The translations under genes were made by a program, and so were the position numbers. From Cupriavidus basilensis (GTDB lineage: Bacteria > Pseudomonadota > Gammaproteobacteria > Burkholderiales > Burkholderiaceae), in the NCBI RefSeq assembly GCF_000832305.1, contig NZ_CP010536.1:1-64000 (forward strand): a DNA stretch of 64,000 bases. Direction: 5' to 3'. Under the pieces are notes generated by a model. The model made no database searches. It worked only from the letters and a program-made list of their open reading frames with translations, and had not been told where the DNA came from. Below are positions 20,859 to 30,012 of the stretch, piece after piece; position 1 is the first letter of the stretch, and every line of letters starts with the position of its first letter.

Positions 20859-21326
20859 GTGATCGCGACGAACGACAAGGGGCACAGGACCTCCGCGGTC
20901 GTTCCATTGGCTGTCGATTCGGAAGGGAGGCGCTGTCCGCCGCTGGAAAAGACCGCCGACGACCTGTTTCAAGCCGAACTCGCGCCGCGCAGGCATTCGA
21001 GGGACGAGGCCTTGCGTCTGCCTTCTGAGTCAATCGAGCCAATGCTTCTTCGGGATCTCGTCCATCGCGGCATCGTGCGCGAAGACCGCGCACCGCTCTG
21101 GCGCTGGCTATTGGTCGGGGGCGCGCTTCTAATCCCTTCCGACACGCCGCTCTGGCAAAACAACTCGGCTACTAGACTAGCTACACCGGAACGGCGTCGT
21201 GCGGCACCAGGCGGCGCCCCGGCACCACGGCCATTGCAGCGACGAATCTGGTGGATCACTAAGCGACTAGCTGGCACACTGAACCCTCCTATCGCCCTTC
21301 AACGTTCCAAAGACGCGACTCAATGA
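20859..21326 (+). CDS. possible small protein, unrecognised
   Basis: A GTG-initiated reading frame of 155 aa ends in an ATGA overlap with the next gene, which is the main reason to list it. The composition is rich in Arg, Pro and Ala, there is no recognisable domain, and reading frames on the other strand are open as well, so it may be non-coding. The 170 bp before it (20689-20858) hold only two very short open frames (from 20734 and 20815). They look like the debris of a plasmid- or phage-type gene. Confidence 0.25.
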   Translation: MIATNDKGHRTSAVVPLAVDSEGRRCPPLEKTADDLFQAELAPRRHSRDEALRLPSESIEPMLLRDLVHRGIVREDRAPLWRWLLVGGALLIPSDTPLWQNNSATRLATPERRRAAPGGAPAPRPLQRRIWWITKRLAGTLNPPIALQRSKDATQ

Positions 21327-22687
21327 ACGACATTTCAAAAGCACGCTTCGAGGCTCTGGCGGCGTACTGCCGGCAGCCCGGCGCCCTCATCGCGGCTGAA
21401 GAAATCCGGTGGCTTGAAGCGCATGGCGAAGCAATGCTGATCGTGATCATCCGGGACGTTGCCGACGGTGACTACGCAGCCATGGTGCTCGCGAGAGACC
21501 TGAAGGAGCGCTATCGGTGGGTCGAGATGACACCCTTCTTCGACACCGTTGATCAAGCTCTTGCAACGGCGCCAGAGGTGGTCGAGCGCGTCTATGCCGA
21601 TCTCGACAAACAACGGACTCAGGGTGACGAAAAGGGCCGACCCGTTGATTTCTTCATGCCCGTGGTTCCGAAGGAAAAGCTGAATCGCGACTTCGCCACC
21701 ATCACTGCGCTGGAGGGGTACTCCCCGGCGGTCGATCTGATGAAGCCCATGATGCGTTGGTACGAGGACGCGGACGGAAATTTCGTCGAGCAATTTCAGA
21801 CCACTGGCTTTGACACGCGACTTTGGGAGCTCTATATATTTGCCATGCTGGTGGAGGCGGGATACGTGCTCGACCGGTCGGTGGCCATCCCCGACTTTCA
21901 AGCACGCAACGCTTTCGGCGAGATTTGCGTTGAAGCCACAACCGTCAACCCGAGCCGCGACGCCCAGGGTCAACTGGTACCTCCGCCGCCATTAGATACG
22001 GAAGAGCAGGTCAAGCAGTTTGAGCAAGAGTACATGCCCATCCGCTTTGCCGGCCCACTGACCGCAAAACTGGCAAAGAAGTACTGGGAGAAGCCGAGCG
22101 TGCAAGGACACCCCTTACTGTTTGCAATCCAGGATTTCCATGCACCGATGTCAATGCTGGTGAGCCGGTCTGCACTGCCCATTTATCTGTACGGGATGAC
22201 ATGGGGTTGGCACCACGACGCAAACGGCAAGCTGGTCATCGCTCCGCTGAAGGTAGATGTCCACCGGTGGGGCACGAAGAATGTCCAGTCGGGCTTCTTC
22301 AATCTTCCCGGCGCCGAGAACGTGAGCGCGATCATTGCGAACGCGAGCGCGACTATCTCGAAGTTTAATCGGATGGGCGTCCTCGCCGGCTTCGGTTCGA
22401 AGCGAGTACGCCTGGTCCGAGAGGGCACTGCGGTGAGCCTCGACCCGAATGCCGCAGAACCGCTGCACTTCGTGCACGACGTCAATGCCCCCGGATACTC
22501 GGAGACTTGGATGGAAGGGGCCGACGTGTTCCATAATCCAAGTGCGAAGCACCGACTTGACCCTGCTATGCTCCCTGGCGCGGCGCACCATCGGCTACTG
22601 GAGAACGGCCAGTTGGAGTCCCGAGTCCCAGCTTGGCAACCATTCGCATCCACGACACGGATCTTCGTCCCGAACGTAGATGGCTAG
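21323..22687 (+). CDS. unknown protein with possible PD-(D/E)xK-like motif
   Basis: The 454-aa product is not recognised by name. It begins MNDISKARFEALAAYC. In its middle (residues about 165-215) it reads FDTRLWELYIFAMLVEAG, IPDFQARN and GEICVEATTVN. The spacing of E, PD and E-A-T is like PD-(D/E)xK nuclease folds in which the lysine is replaced or moved. This is a pattern-based inference; a full catalytic set is not proven. The C-terminal half (GMTWGWHHDANGK, KVDVHRWGTKNVQSGFF) has no recognised domain. It follows the restriction-type operon in the same orientation, so it may be another defence component. Confidence 0.78.
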   Translation: MNDISKARFEALAAYCRQPGALIAAEEIRWLEAHGEAMLIVIIRDVADGDYAAMVLARDLKERYRWVEMTPFFDTVDQALATAPEVVERVYADLDKQRTQGDEKGRPVDFFMPVVPKEKLNRDFATITALEGYSPAVDLMKPMMRWYEDADGNFVEQFQTTGFDTRLWELYIFAMLVEAGYVLDRSVAIPDFQARNAFGEICVEATTVNPSRDAQGQLVPPPPLDTEEQVKQFEQEYMPIRFAGPLTAKLAKKYWEKPSVQGHPLLFAIQDFHAPMSMLVSRSALPIYLYGMTWGWHHDANGKLVIAPLKVDVHRWGTKNVQSGFFNLPGAENVSAIIANASATISKFNRMGVLAGFGSKRVRLVREGTAVSLDPNAAEPLHFVHDVNAPGYSETWMEGADVFHNPSAKHRLDPAMLPGAAHHRLLENGQLESRVPAWQPFASTTRIFVPNVDG

Positions 22688-22984
22688 CGTAGTCGTGCAA
22701 CTGATCCGGACCCTGCCGACGCAGGGCTCCGCTGTCCCAGTGATCTTGCTATGCGGCTTACACTCTGCAACTTGCCGAGCTAGCCGTGGCGTTGGTCAGT
22801 AGTTGGGCGTTGAGGCGACTGGGCTGTCCGCTTTGGGAGTTGCCGTTCTCCCCCGATGACAACTGGCGGCCAGGATCGGAAGTCCGCAAACGGCAGCTTC
22901 GGCGCGTGCACAGACTTGGCAGTTGTCCAATCTGCGGGATCGCAATGATCAGAGTTCAGTCTGCGTACTGCGACCTTCGGTGAT
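22688..22984 (+). other. intergenic, possible short Cys-containing frame
   Basis: About 300 bp separate two accessory genes. A GTG-started 65-codon frame (22786-22983) ends with RLGSCPICGIAMIRVQSAYC, a zinc-knuckle-like CPIC. It runs up to the next start without overlap. It may be a small protein or a decayed N-terminal part of the following gene. No promoter or hairpin stands out. Confidence 0.25.
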
Positions 22985-24085
22985 ATGGTGCTTTGGATGC
23001 AATATCAGACTAAATGGCGCCTGTTCAACGTTGACTCGATGGTCGAAGAGCTCTCCGGAGCCGATCAGACCGCGTCGACGATCGATTTGTGTGTCGCATC
23101 GCTGGCCTTCAAGAATTTCGACTTTGTTGCGAAGCGCCTTGCCTTCGTGATTGAATGTTCGACGCGCGACCCGCTCACTTGGCTGCGGCTAGTCGATGCC
23201 GCGACCGAGCGCTACTGGATCCGCGGTGAGAACGAGGGGGTGGCAGTTTATGGAGCGACAGATCACTGCGGTTGTATCCGCACGTATCGGTTCAACGTGA
23301 ACCACGCAGCGCGCGCCCAGCAGTGGGGGCGCGACTGGGTGATGTTGGCCACCGAGAAGGCGCTGTACGCCCAGTTAGACACGCCCGCGGCTCGGGCCGT
23401 TTTCGACGCTTGGCACCATTGGACGAGCCGTTCAACCCAGAAAGCGTCTCAGCTCGCGGAAGGCCGGTTCAAGAACACGGCTGTCGAGCATTCGTTCATC
23501 GTGACAAGCGGGCGAGGGTGCGTTGTGTGTGCCGACCCGGCAGTCGCGCATGCGAGCACGACCTTAGGTTTCGCGGCCGCCGACGCAACGCTCATCCAGC
23601 TCCCGGTGTGTGCAGACCATCTGGAAACAGCGCGCTCTGAGCCGAGCGTACTGACTTTCCTGGAAAAGATGTTCTCCCTGTCGTTCGATCTGCCCACATT
23701 GATTCGCAGCGAGTCGATCCCCGACGTGATGATCCCCACCGTTCATCAAATCGTGGCCGACGAGCTTGGAGGCACTGTCGGCTCGGCAGAAAAGCGCAGC
23801 CGCGGGTGGCTCCTCAAGGTGGAGCTGCCCTCTGGGTGGCACTGGCTCCTGCGAGTGAACTCGCTGATGGACTATGCCTACATGCTTTTCAAGCCAGGCG
23901 ACACGAAGGCGGCCTATCGGGCGGATTCGGCCCCAGACCACCCTGAGTTGCCGTTCTTCCCAGATCACGAACACTCGAAGCCGGATCGTAAGAAGGACGT
24001 CCGAACGCCGAGCTTTCTGTATGGCATCCCGCTTTTCGATCTGAAGCGCTTACGTGATATGAGTGACCAGCACGGCGCTCGCTGA
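22985..24085 (+). CDS. unknown protein with C-x2-C ... C-x2-H cluster
   Basis: The 366-aa product is not recognised. A later start at 22997 (MQYQTKWRLF) is also possible. Around residues 180-218 it has GRGCVVCADPAVAH and LPVCADHLE. The pairs of Cys and His suggest a zinc-binding treble-clef or HNH-like fold, but no HNH catalytic triad is evident. The rest is mixed alpha/beta with several Trp-rich segments (DAWHHWTSRS, LPSGWHWLLRVN). It is codirectional with the accessory genes upstream. A role in defence is possible from its position, but there is no direct evidence. Confidence 0.7.
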   Translation: MVLWMQYQTKWRLFNVDSMVEELSGADQTASTIDLCVASLAFKNFDFVAKRLAFVIECSTRDPLTWLRLVDAATERYWIRGENEGVAVYGATDHCGCIRTYRFNVNHAARAQQWGRDWVMLATEKALYAQLDTPAARAVFDAWHHWTSRSTQKASQLAEGRFKNTAVEHSFIVTSGRGCVVCADPAVAHASTTLGFAAADATLIQLPVCADHLETARSEPSVLTFLEKMFSLSFDLPTLIRSESIPDVMIPTVHQIVADELGGTVGSAEKRSRGWLLKVELPSGWHWLLRVNSLMDYAYMLFKPGDTKAAYRADSAPDHPELPFFPDHEHSKPDRKKDVRTPSFLYGIPLFDLKRLRDMSDQHGAR

Positions 24086-24487
24086 AGTCGCCTATGGGCG
24101 ATGTATGGGCAGCAATCATGCAAGGGCAGCAATCAAGCGCGGCTAAGTGGGCTGCGGCCGCTTCGGTGGGCCGCAACATAATTCTTTCGTGCGAGATATT
24201 GCCCGCGAGTCCGCATTGGGCATGCTCGGACGGCCAAATGGTCAGCGTGCGTGTAGCGTGGTCGGGGGCGGGGCCATGCCCTCAATAGCCAAGGCTTTCA
24301 GAGTTCCCGCGATGATTGAAGGCAACTCTGCAAGTTCAGGCGGTCGCTTGTGGCGCCTGAGCGATTGCGTGTCATCGCAGTCCAACCGAGTTCCGGCAAG
24401 CGGCGAACGTTTGACAGGCTGACAGTGTGGCCGCAGAATCCACCGCAACTTTCTAAGACGTTCAGGCAGATTCGAGGAGGAGAACCC
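24086..24487 (+). promoter_or_regulatory. intergenic, leader of the 990-aa gene
   Basis: About 400 bp without a supported gene. The only clear signal is a strong GAGGAGGAG ribosome-binding site (about 24474-24482) that sets the start of the next gene at ATG 24488. The same frame is open upstream to 24350, but that part has poor coding character. Confidence 0.5.
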
Positions 24488-27460
24488 ATGTGCGGAACCC
24501 ACGCGCGACGCAATCGGTCAAGCAAGGCACGGGGTTCGCTCGCGACAAAACTGGTGCCCCTCGCTCAGTCCCTGTGGGGACCGCTGTCGGCGGCCGAAGT
24601 GGGGCTATTGCAGGCAATCGAGTCTAAGCCCGGGCATGAGCCGGATTCGGAAGAGGGCACGGCGCCCGCCGGCACGGACCTTTCGCCGCCGGTCGCCCGT
24701 GTCCGCGCAGGGCTCTTGCGCTGGCTATGCACCTCCAGCGAGGCTGCGGCAGCAATCGACACGAAGGGCTTGCGCGTTCAGCGGGTCCTTATCGACGGGA
24801 CGCTTGATCTCGAGTCGATAAACTGCAGCTTTCCCTTGCGCATTCAGGACTGCGTGATCGCGGGTGCGGTCCGGCTCAACCATGCGAAGTTTCCCTATGT
24901 CCGAATCTGCGACACCACGGTCGACGAACTGAAAGCCAATCGAATTCGACTTGAAGGCTCGCTCGTGTTGACCGGGCTTAGGGTGAGGGGCGAACTGTCA
25001 CTTCAAGGCGCAGCCATCAATGGGAACCTACAGCTCGACAAGGCCCACCTGTCGTCGCCGGGCGGCTGTGCGCTGAATCTGGAGGGCGCCAACATCGGGG
25101 GTGCCGTGAACATGCGCGAAGGCTTTCGAAGCGATGGTCACATCCGCCTGTTCTCGACCCAGATCGGGAAGAACCTCGAGTGCGCGGGCGCCATCGTTGC
25201 CGCGCGTTCGATGGAGGCGTTGCTAATTGAGTCAGCCAAGATCGGCGGGTCGATTCTGCTGCGCAACGGGTTTCGAAGCCTGGGCCAAGTGCGTGTTTTC
25301 GGAACTGTGCTGGAGGGCAACTTGGATGTTCAGGGAGCACGGCTCACGGCCCGCCGAAACGCGGCGCTCAACGTGTATGGGAGTCGGATCAAGGGGTCGC
25401 TCGTGCTTCGAAGCGGCGAAGCGAAATACCGATCACGGTGCTTGGGTGGAGTACGCATCACGCGCAGTTTCATCGACGGCCATCTCGATCTATCCAATGC
25501 CCGAATCCGTGCCCGGGCCCGGCCCGCGGGCGACATGCTGGATCTCAAGATCGAGGGACGCTTGATCGCGCAGGCCGCCCGCATTGACGGGGAGCTTATC
25601 TTGGCACGGGCCATAGTCGGGAACGATGCGATCTTCTTCGCGGCTCGACTCACCAATCCCGGTGGTCGCGCCTTGAAGGCGCGAGGGTTTCACTGCGGGG
25701 GCAGCCTCCTACTGGGCGAGCAGTTTAAGGCCTCGGGCAGTGTCGAACTGTTTGGTGCCTACGTCGGCGACGAGTTCAATGCCATCGGATCGACGTTCGA
25801 GCGCGAGGGCGGTGTTGCACTCGATCTCCGCGAGTCCACGATTCACCGGTTTGCCTCGTGCGCGAATTGCAAGGTCGTCGGCACCGCGAAGTGGAGCGGG
25901 GCCAGCGTGGGGTCCACAGTGAACCTATCTAAGAGCAGGTTTGAAGGAGAGTTAGATCTCACACGGACCCAGATCGGCGGCCACCTGTTCCTGGACGGCG
26001 CCAAGTTGAGCGCTGGCGCTCGCCTACAGGCGGATGGCCTTCGCTGCAAGGGTAGTCTCTTTCTTGGCGATGGGTTCGAGGCACCGGGTGGAGGTTTGTT
26101 TTACGGTGCAGTCGTCGAAGGTGATTTCTATTCGTCAAATTCGATCTACGGGAACGGCACGGCAACTTCGTTGAACCTAAGCGGTGCGCGCATCGGCGGG
26201 CATCTTTTGCTGACCGCTGCCACGTTGATGGGGACTGCATGGCTAGAACTCGCGTCCGTCGGGGGCCGGCTTTCATTCTCACGCACGACAATTGCGGCTA
26301 CCCGCGGAGCTGGTCGCCGCCGCAATGCGGCGTTGTACGCCAATGGCTGCTCTATCGGCAGCGAAGCGCGCTTCGACGGAGGATTCACGGCCAGGGGCGC
26401 GCTCCTCCTTGACCGTGCGCACATTGCCGGCAGCCTAAGTCTTGCGAGCTGCCTGGTTCTCAACAGGAAGGACGTGGCGATTTCACTGCTCGGCGCCTCG
26501 ATCCAGGGCGATGTCGACGCCGGACGTACGTTCGGCGACAACGCGCGCTTCCAGGAGGCACGCTTGCTAGGCGAGATGAACGTCAGCAAGGCCTCGATCG
26601 AGGGCAGCGTCGATCTTTCGGGCATGTGGATCCTGAACCGCGGTGGCGACGCGCTTCGTGCCGAGAGGATGAAGGTCAAGGGCTCGCTCGACTTGCGGCA
26701 GGGCTTCACGACAAACGGCGGCATCGATCTGCGGGACGCAACCGTCGGCTCATACTTCGATGCCGAGGCCAGTTGGTCGTCGGCCCACACCCTGAGACTA
26801 GAAGGACTGACCTACGCCACGATCGTCCCAGCCGTCTCGGCCGAGCGGCTGCGCTGGCTCGAGCACGGCAAGTGCCGGTCTAGCGACGCTGCTCGGAAAC
26901 CGCTCATGGCGGACCCGGTGTCGCTCCAGCCCCACGAGCAATTGATCCAAGCCCTTAAGAAGCAGGGGCACGAACGGGATGCTCGCAAGATCGCAATCGC
27001 AAAACAGGCCTACATGAGCAAGCACAGTACCGAAGGCAGGGTGGGGAGATGGATGCACAGGCTCTATGGCGCAACGATCCAATTTGGCTACCGGCCGCAA
27101 CGAGCGCTGCGCTTTGCCCCCGCCTTTCTGATCGCGCTCTGTATGTTCTTCTACACGGGAGCCGACAGCTTGATGGTCCCGGTCAATCCGTTGGCGGAGG
27201 CAGCCCTGAAGCAGGGTAAGGCCCTTCCATCGGGTTACCCTTCGTTCAACGCGGTCGCCTACGCCGTCGAGACGTTCGTGCCCATTCTGAACCTGCAGCA
27301 GAAAGAGTCGTGGCGTCCCGACGACAGGGCGAGGTGCGATCCGGGACCGGAGCGCTGCGGCTTCTGGCTGCGTGTCTATCTGTGGTTCCACATGGCCGCG
27401 GGATGGATCATTACGACCCTGGCGGTCGCTGGCTTTACCGGACTGGTGCGGAAGGATTGA
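24488..27460 (+). CDS. 990-aa beta-helix-like protein with C-terminal membrane segments
   Basis: The start was chosen because ATG 24488 directly follows a GAGGAGGAG site. Most of the 990 aa consist of irregular repeats of about 20-30 aa such as RIRLEGSLVLTGLRVRG, AAINGNLQLDKAHL and GSVDLSGMWILNRGGDALR. These are typical of a right-handed beta-helix or pentapeptide-like solenoid. The last 120 aa contain two hydrophobic stretches, LRFAPAFLIALCMFFYTGA and LWFHMAAGWIITTLAVAGF, separated by an extramembrane loop with two Cys. The likely topology is a large cytoplasmic solenoid anchored by a small membrane domain. Related proteins are sometimes labelled membrane-associated oxidoreductases, but no oxidoreductase motif is visible here. 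Function is unknown. Confidence 0.82.
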   Translation: MCGTHARRNRSSKARGSLATKLVPLAQSLWGPLSAAEVGLLQAIESKPGHEPDSEEGTAPAGTDLSPPVARVRAGLLRWLCTSSEAAAAIDTKGLRVQRVLIDGTLDLESINCSFPLRIQDCVIAGAVRLNHAKFPYVRICDTTVDELKANRIRLEGSLVLTGLRVRGELSLQGAAINGNLQLDKAHLSSPGGCALNLEGANIGGAVNMREGFRSDGHIRLFSTQIGKNLECAGAIVAARSMEALLIESAKIGGSILLRNGFRSLGQVRVFGTVLEGNLDVQGARLTARRNAALNVYGSRIKGSLVLRSGEAKYRSRCLGGVRITRSFIDGHLDLSNARIRARARPAGDMLDLKIEGRLIAQAARIDGELILARAIVGNDAIFFAARLTNPGGRALKARGFHCGGSLLLGEQFKASGSVELFGAYVGDEFNAIGSTFEREGGVALDLRESTIHRFASCANCKVVGTAKWSGASVGSTVNLSKSRFEGELDLTRTQIGGHLFLDGAKLSAGARLQADGLRCKGSLFLGDGFEAPGGGLFYGAVVEGDFYSSNSIYGNGTATSLNLSGARIGGHLLLTAATLMGTAWLELASVGGRLSFSRTTIAATRGAGRRRNAALYANGCSIGSEARFDGGFTARGALLLDRAHIAGSLSLASCLVLNRKDVAISLLGASIQGDVDAGRTFGDNARFQEARLLGEMNVSKASIEGSVDLSGMWILNRGGDALRAERMKVKGSLDLRQGFTTNGGIDLRDATVGSYFDAEASWSSAHTLRLEGLTYATIVPAVSAERLRWLEHGKCRSSDAARKPLMADPVSLQPHEQLIQALKKQGHERDARKIAIAKQAYMSKHSTEGRVGRWMHRLYGATIQFGYRPQRALRFAPAFLIALCMFFYTGADSLMVPVNPLAEAALKQGKALPSGYPSFNAVAYAVETFVPILNLQQKESWRPDDRARCDPGPERCGFWLRVYLWFHMAAGWIITTLAVAGFTGLVRKD

Positions 27461-28203
27461 AAGCAGTCCCCCTTTGCCTCGATACTCAGCATGCCGGGCT
27501 ACCCTTAAAGCCAAAGTCAGAGACGGTGCCCTCCTAATGGAGCGCACGGTGTTGTAAGAGGCCTGAGTTCGGATCATCGCACAATGACCGCTCCTGGCCC
27601 CCAAAGGAGCGGTCATCCGTTGAACGTGGGCATAGCGGTCGTTCGAGGCAGTGGCGTCGTGCAACTCATTCATTGGGGAAACGCAGTAGGTCGCGCCGAT
27701 ATTCGGTTCTCAATAGGCACGCAGCGAAACGCCGCCGGCGCATGTTGATCCGTACTATTATGCGCAGGACTGCATACAAACCAAGCAGTTCTAAGTTGTT
27801 TTGTTGCGCGTTTCGGCCGCAGCAGCCGACCCGCCAGATTAACGACGTTGACTATGACGACACAGCCCAAGCCTAAGCCCAATCGCGCAGCCGCGAACGC
27901 TGCTAAGGCACCGGCGGTCAAGCGTATGCGCAAGGTGCCACGTGGCGCCGTCAGCCCCGCGGCTGCCGGACTCGCCGGCGCGCTGTTCGAGAGGCATGTC
28001 GGCGCGCCAGTACCTGCTAACGCTGCTGTCGGGCGGAGAGGCGCGCGGGTTGCATGCGCTTTCTATTGCCTCGTTGCGACCGGCTACCTGCAAGGTCTTG
28101 CGGACCCGTGGGCATCGGCAGATGGTCGTCTCGAAGAGGTCTACAAGACGTGGCCAGACGCGCGGGAAGGCAGCGATATCTCCGCGAGCTGGACGTCCTG
28201 TGA
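27461..28203. other. intergenic with decayed reading frames
   Basis: About 740 bp with no gene that I can support. It contains the hairpin at 27584-27616. A frame from 27848 starts plausibly (MTTQPKPKPNRAAANAAK) but has no recognisable fold and runs into the ADP-ribosylglycohydrolase remnant in another frame, so it is probably debris. Confidence 0.4.
27584..27616. terminator. perfect 12-bp hairpin
   Basis: ATGACCGCTCCT and AGGAGCGGTCAT form a perfect 12-bp stem around a 9-nt loop, about 120 bp after the 990-aa gene. No T-run follows, so a rho-independent terminator is uncertain. Confidence 0.4.
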
Positions 28204-28476
28204 GGCCTTCCGAAGCATGACGCACCGCGCGGCACGGGATACGTGCTCGACACGATCTTGTCTGCGCGGCGCGCGCTCGAAGAGTCGACGTTCGAGGACG
28301 TAGTCAGGACGGCTGTCCATTTTGGAAATGACACCGATACGACAGCCCGCGTCGCCGGCGGGCTCGCCGGAATCCACTTTGGGCTGGCCGGTATCCCTGT
28401 GCGATGGCCTAAGCAGCTGCGTGGATATGATATTGCGGTGCCGTTGATTTCCGCGTTACTTGAAAAAAATCCCTGA
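28204..28476 (+). pseudogene. ADP-ribosylglycohydrolase (DraG-like) C-terminal remnant
   Basis: After an in-frame TGA at 28201 the frame encodes GTGYVLDTILSARRALEE, VHFGNDTDTTARVAGGLAG and IPVRWPKQLRGYDIAVPL. GNDTDTTA...GGLAG is the conserved metal-binding and active-site motif of the C-terminal part of ADP-ribosylglycohydrolases. The N-terminal two thirds of the normal roughly 300-aa enzyme are missing or scrambled, so this is almost certainly a broken gene. Such enzymes often partner with ADP-ribosylating toxins, but no such toxin was seen nearby. Confidence 0.75.
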
Positions 28477-28806
28477 AAAAGGTGCCGGGAATGACTGACG
28501 GCTTCGCCTCCGGATTGACATTCAGCTCGGCCCTCCCTGCAGCCGATGAGCACGAGGAAGAGTGGTGCCAGTTAGGGTGAGCCCATGACGCAATGTCCGC
28601 ATTGCAATTCCTTGCGCATGGTAAGTCGACCAATGACGCCCTCAGATACCGTGCTTTGCGTCCCGAACATCATGCCATGCATGACGCTTGCATCCTCAGA
28701 ATGGGCCGTTTGACCGGTGTGGATGCAAGGAGAATTCGAGACCCAGACGCGCTTCCGTGATGCTACTGTTACGGCATTAGATGACTACTGATGATGAGCA
28801 ATCAAG
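28477..28806. other. intergenic, nothing recognised
   Basis: About 330 bp. No gene, repeat or hairpin could be supported. Confidence 0.5.
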
Positions 28807-29505
28807 ATGATTGATCCAAGCGATGCCTTGCGCGATGAAAATGACATAGTGCATCCCGATCCTCGCAATGCCTTCTTTGGACTTGTCGATAGCGCTGGTC
28901 AGGTTAGGCCGCAGGAATTGAGTGACCATCTTGAGACCATCCAACCGTACGTGCTGGAGAGTGCCGTACCCGAATCGGTCAGGCTTCACTTTGAGACTGC
29001 CAAGAACCTCTACGCCTACGCGTGGTTCGTCTATCGCTTTCACGCGGTGGCCGAGCAACAGGCGTTGAGTTCCCTAGAATTTGCACTTCGGAGCCGCCTT
29101 GAATCAAAAAGCGACAGTCCAATAGCGCGAAGAAGTAAAAAATCTACAGGCCTGAGCGATCGGTTGAGAGAGGCCCAGCGGCTCGGTCTAATCGCCAACA
29201 GTAGGCTGCGAATCGGGGATCAGTTGGCCCGCGAACGGGCTCGAGCGCGTTTTGAGTTTGACCAAATACAAAAAATGTCCAAGCTCGGAATCACCACCAT
29301 AACGATCGACCCCGCCACAGTACGGCCCACTGAGGAGGATTTGAGGTACGACTGGATCAGTGCATTTATCGATTGCCTACCTAAGATTCGCAACGAGTAT
29401 GCGCATGGTTCCACGATGCTACATCCAACGGTACTACGAACTTTCGATATCGTATGCGACCTTATCAATCAGCTTTTCTCGTCTTCCGGTGCCGACGTGC
29501 AATGA
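28807..29505 (+). CDS. HEPN-like protein of unknown function
   Basis: The 232-aa protein is largely helical. Near its C terminus it reads LPKIRNEYAHGSTMLHP, where R195 and H200 form the R-x4-H motif typical of HEPN domains, many of which are RNases. An earlier helix, YAWFVYRFHAVAEQQALSSLEFALRSRL, matches the usual scaffold of HEPN and Abi-like families. No nucleotidyltransferase antitoxin gene adjoins it. It could be a solitary defence RNase or a non-toxic scaffold member. The HEPN call is motif-based inference. The sequence has lower GC than its surroundings, suggesting acquisition. Confidence 0.75.
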   Translation: MIDPSDALRDENDIVHPDPRNAFFGLVDSAGQVRPQELSDHLETIQPYVLESAVPESVRLHFETAKNLYAYAWFVYRFHAVAEQQALSSLEFALRSRLESKSDSPIARRSKKSTGLSDRLREAQRLGLIANSRLRIGDQLARERARARFEFDQIQKMSKLGITTITIDPATVRPTEEDLRYDWISAFIDCLPKIRNEYAHGSTMLHPTVLRTFDIVCDLINQLFSSSGADVQ

Positions 29506-29672
29506 TAGGTTAGGCAATCCTGAGGATCAGCGAGACGGTGTGTAGTGGTCCAGTTTGACTTGGTATTTCAGCAGCCTGTTAAGAGTTATGAAAAGCGTTG
29601 CTGAGGTATTTTGGGGAATAAAATGACTGAAATGAAAGTAAATGTGGCATAGAAATGGTTACCCCATCCAAT

Positions 29673-29724
29673 GCACAGTGTCCCCGCGGCAGCCGTACTT
29701 ACGGCTGCCGCGGGGACACTGTGC
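29673..29724. repeat. perfect 24-bp inverted repeat with 4-nt loop
   Basis: Two 24-bp arms (29673-29696 and 29701-29724) are perfect reverse complements separated by ACTT. The GC-rich stem would be extremely stable. It ends 6 bp before the stop codon of the minus-strand gene at 29731, so it may terminate that transcript, though no T-run is present. It could also be a recombination or protein-binding site. No target-site duplication was recognised. Confidence 0.9.
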
Positions 29725-29730
29725 CGCCTA

Positions 29731-30012
29731 TTACTCTTCCGATTTCCTGACCTTCTCCTGGTCCCGCGCAATCCGATCCCGAATCGGCGATGTATGCCCA
29801 TGCTCCTCGTCCGTCTTCCCAGTGACGAGCCAGTACGCATACTGAGGCCACACCGCCCCAATAGCCTCCACCATCTCCTGGGTCACGCGCTGCTGATTGC
29901 GGCACGTGTTCTTCCAGCTATCGGATTTCACCCCGGTTAGCTCCTCCATGCGCTTGAAGCGCCGGTGCCCGCCTGCAACGAAATCTATCAATTCTTCTAC
30001 CCGATCGCGCAT
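29731..30012 (-). CDS. small helix-rich protein, possible phage-type regulator
   Basis: The 93-aa product begins MRDRVEELIDFVAGGHRRFKRMEELTGVKSD and continues WKNTCRNQQRVTQEMVEAIGAVWPQYAYWLVTGKTDEE. This resembles the N-terminal helix-turn-helix part of phage CI-like or XRE-type regulators, where the pattern W-P-x-Y-A-x-W-L-x-T-G is common. No ribosome-binding site is obvious before the chosen ATG. The strong inverted repeat lies just beyond its stop. Regulator function is inference from sequence style. Confidence 0.65.
   Translation of the reverse strand: MRDRVEELIDFVAGGHRRFKRMEELTGVKSDSWKNTCRNQQRVTQEMVEAIGAVWPQYAYWLVTGKTDEEHGHTSPIRDRIARDQEKVRKSEE

Noticed and set aside
24350..24487. Earlier start for the 990-aa protein
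   Set aside because: The frame is open but the sequence has poor coding character, and a strong ribosome-binding site precedes ATG 24488.
29673..29724. Terminal inverted repeats of an insertion sequence
   Set aside because: The arms are only 4 nt apart, so no transposase or cargo fits between them.
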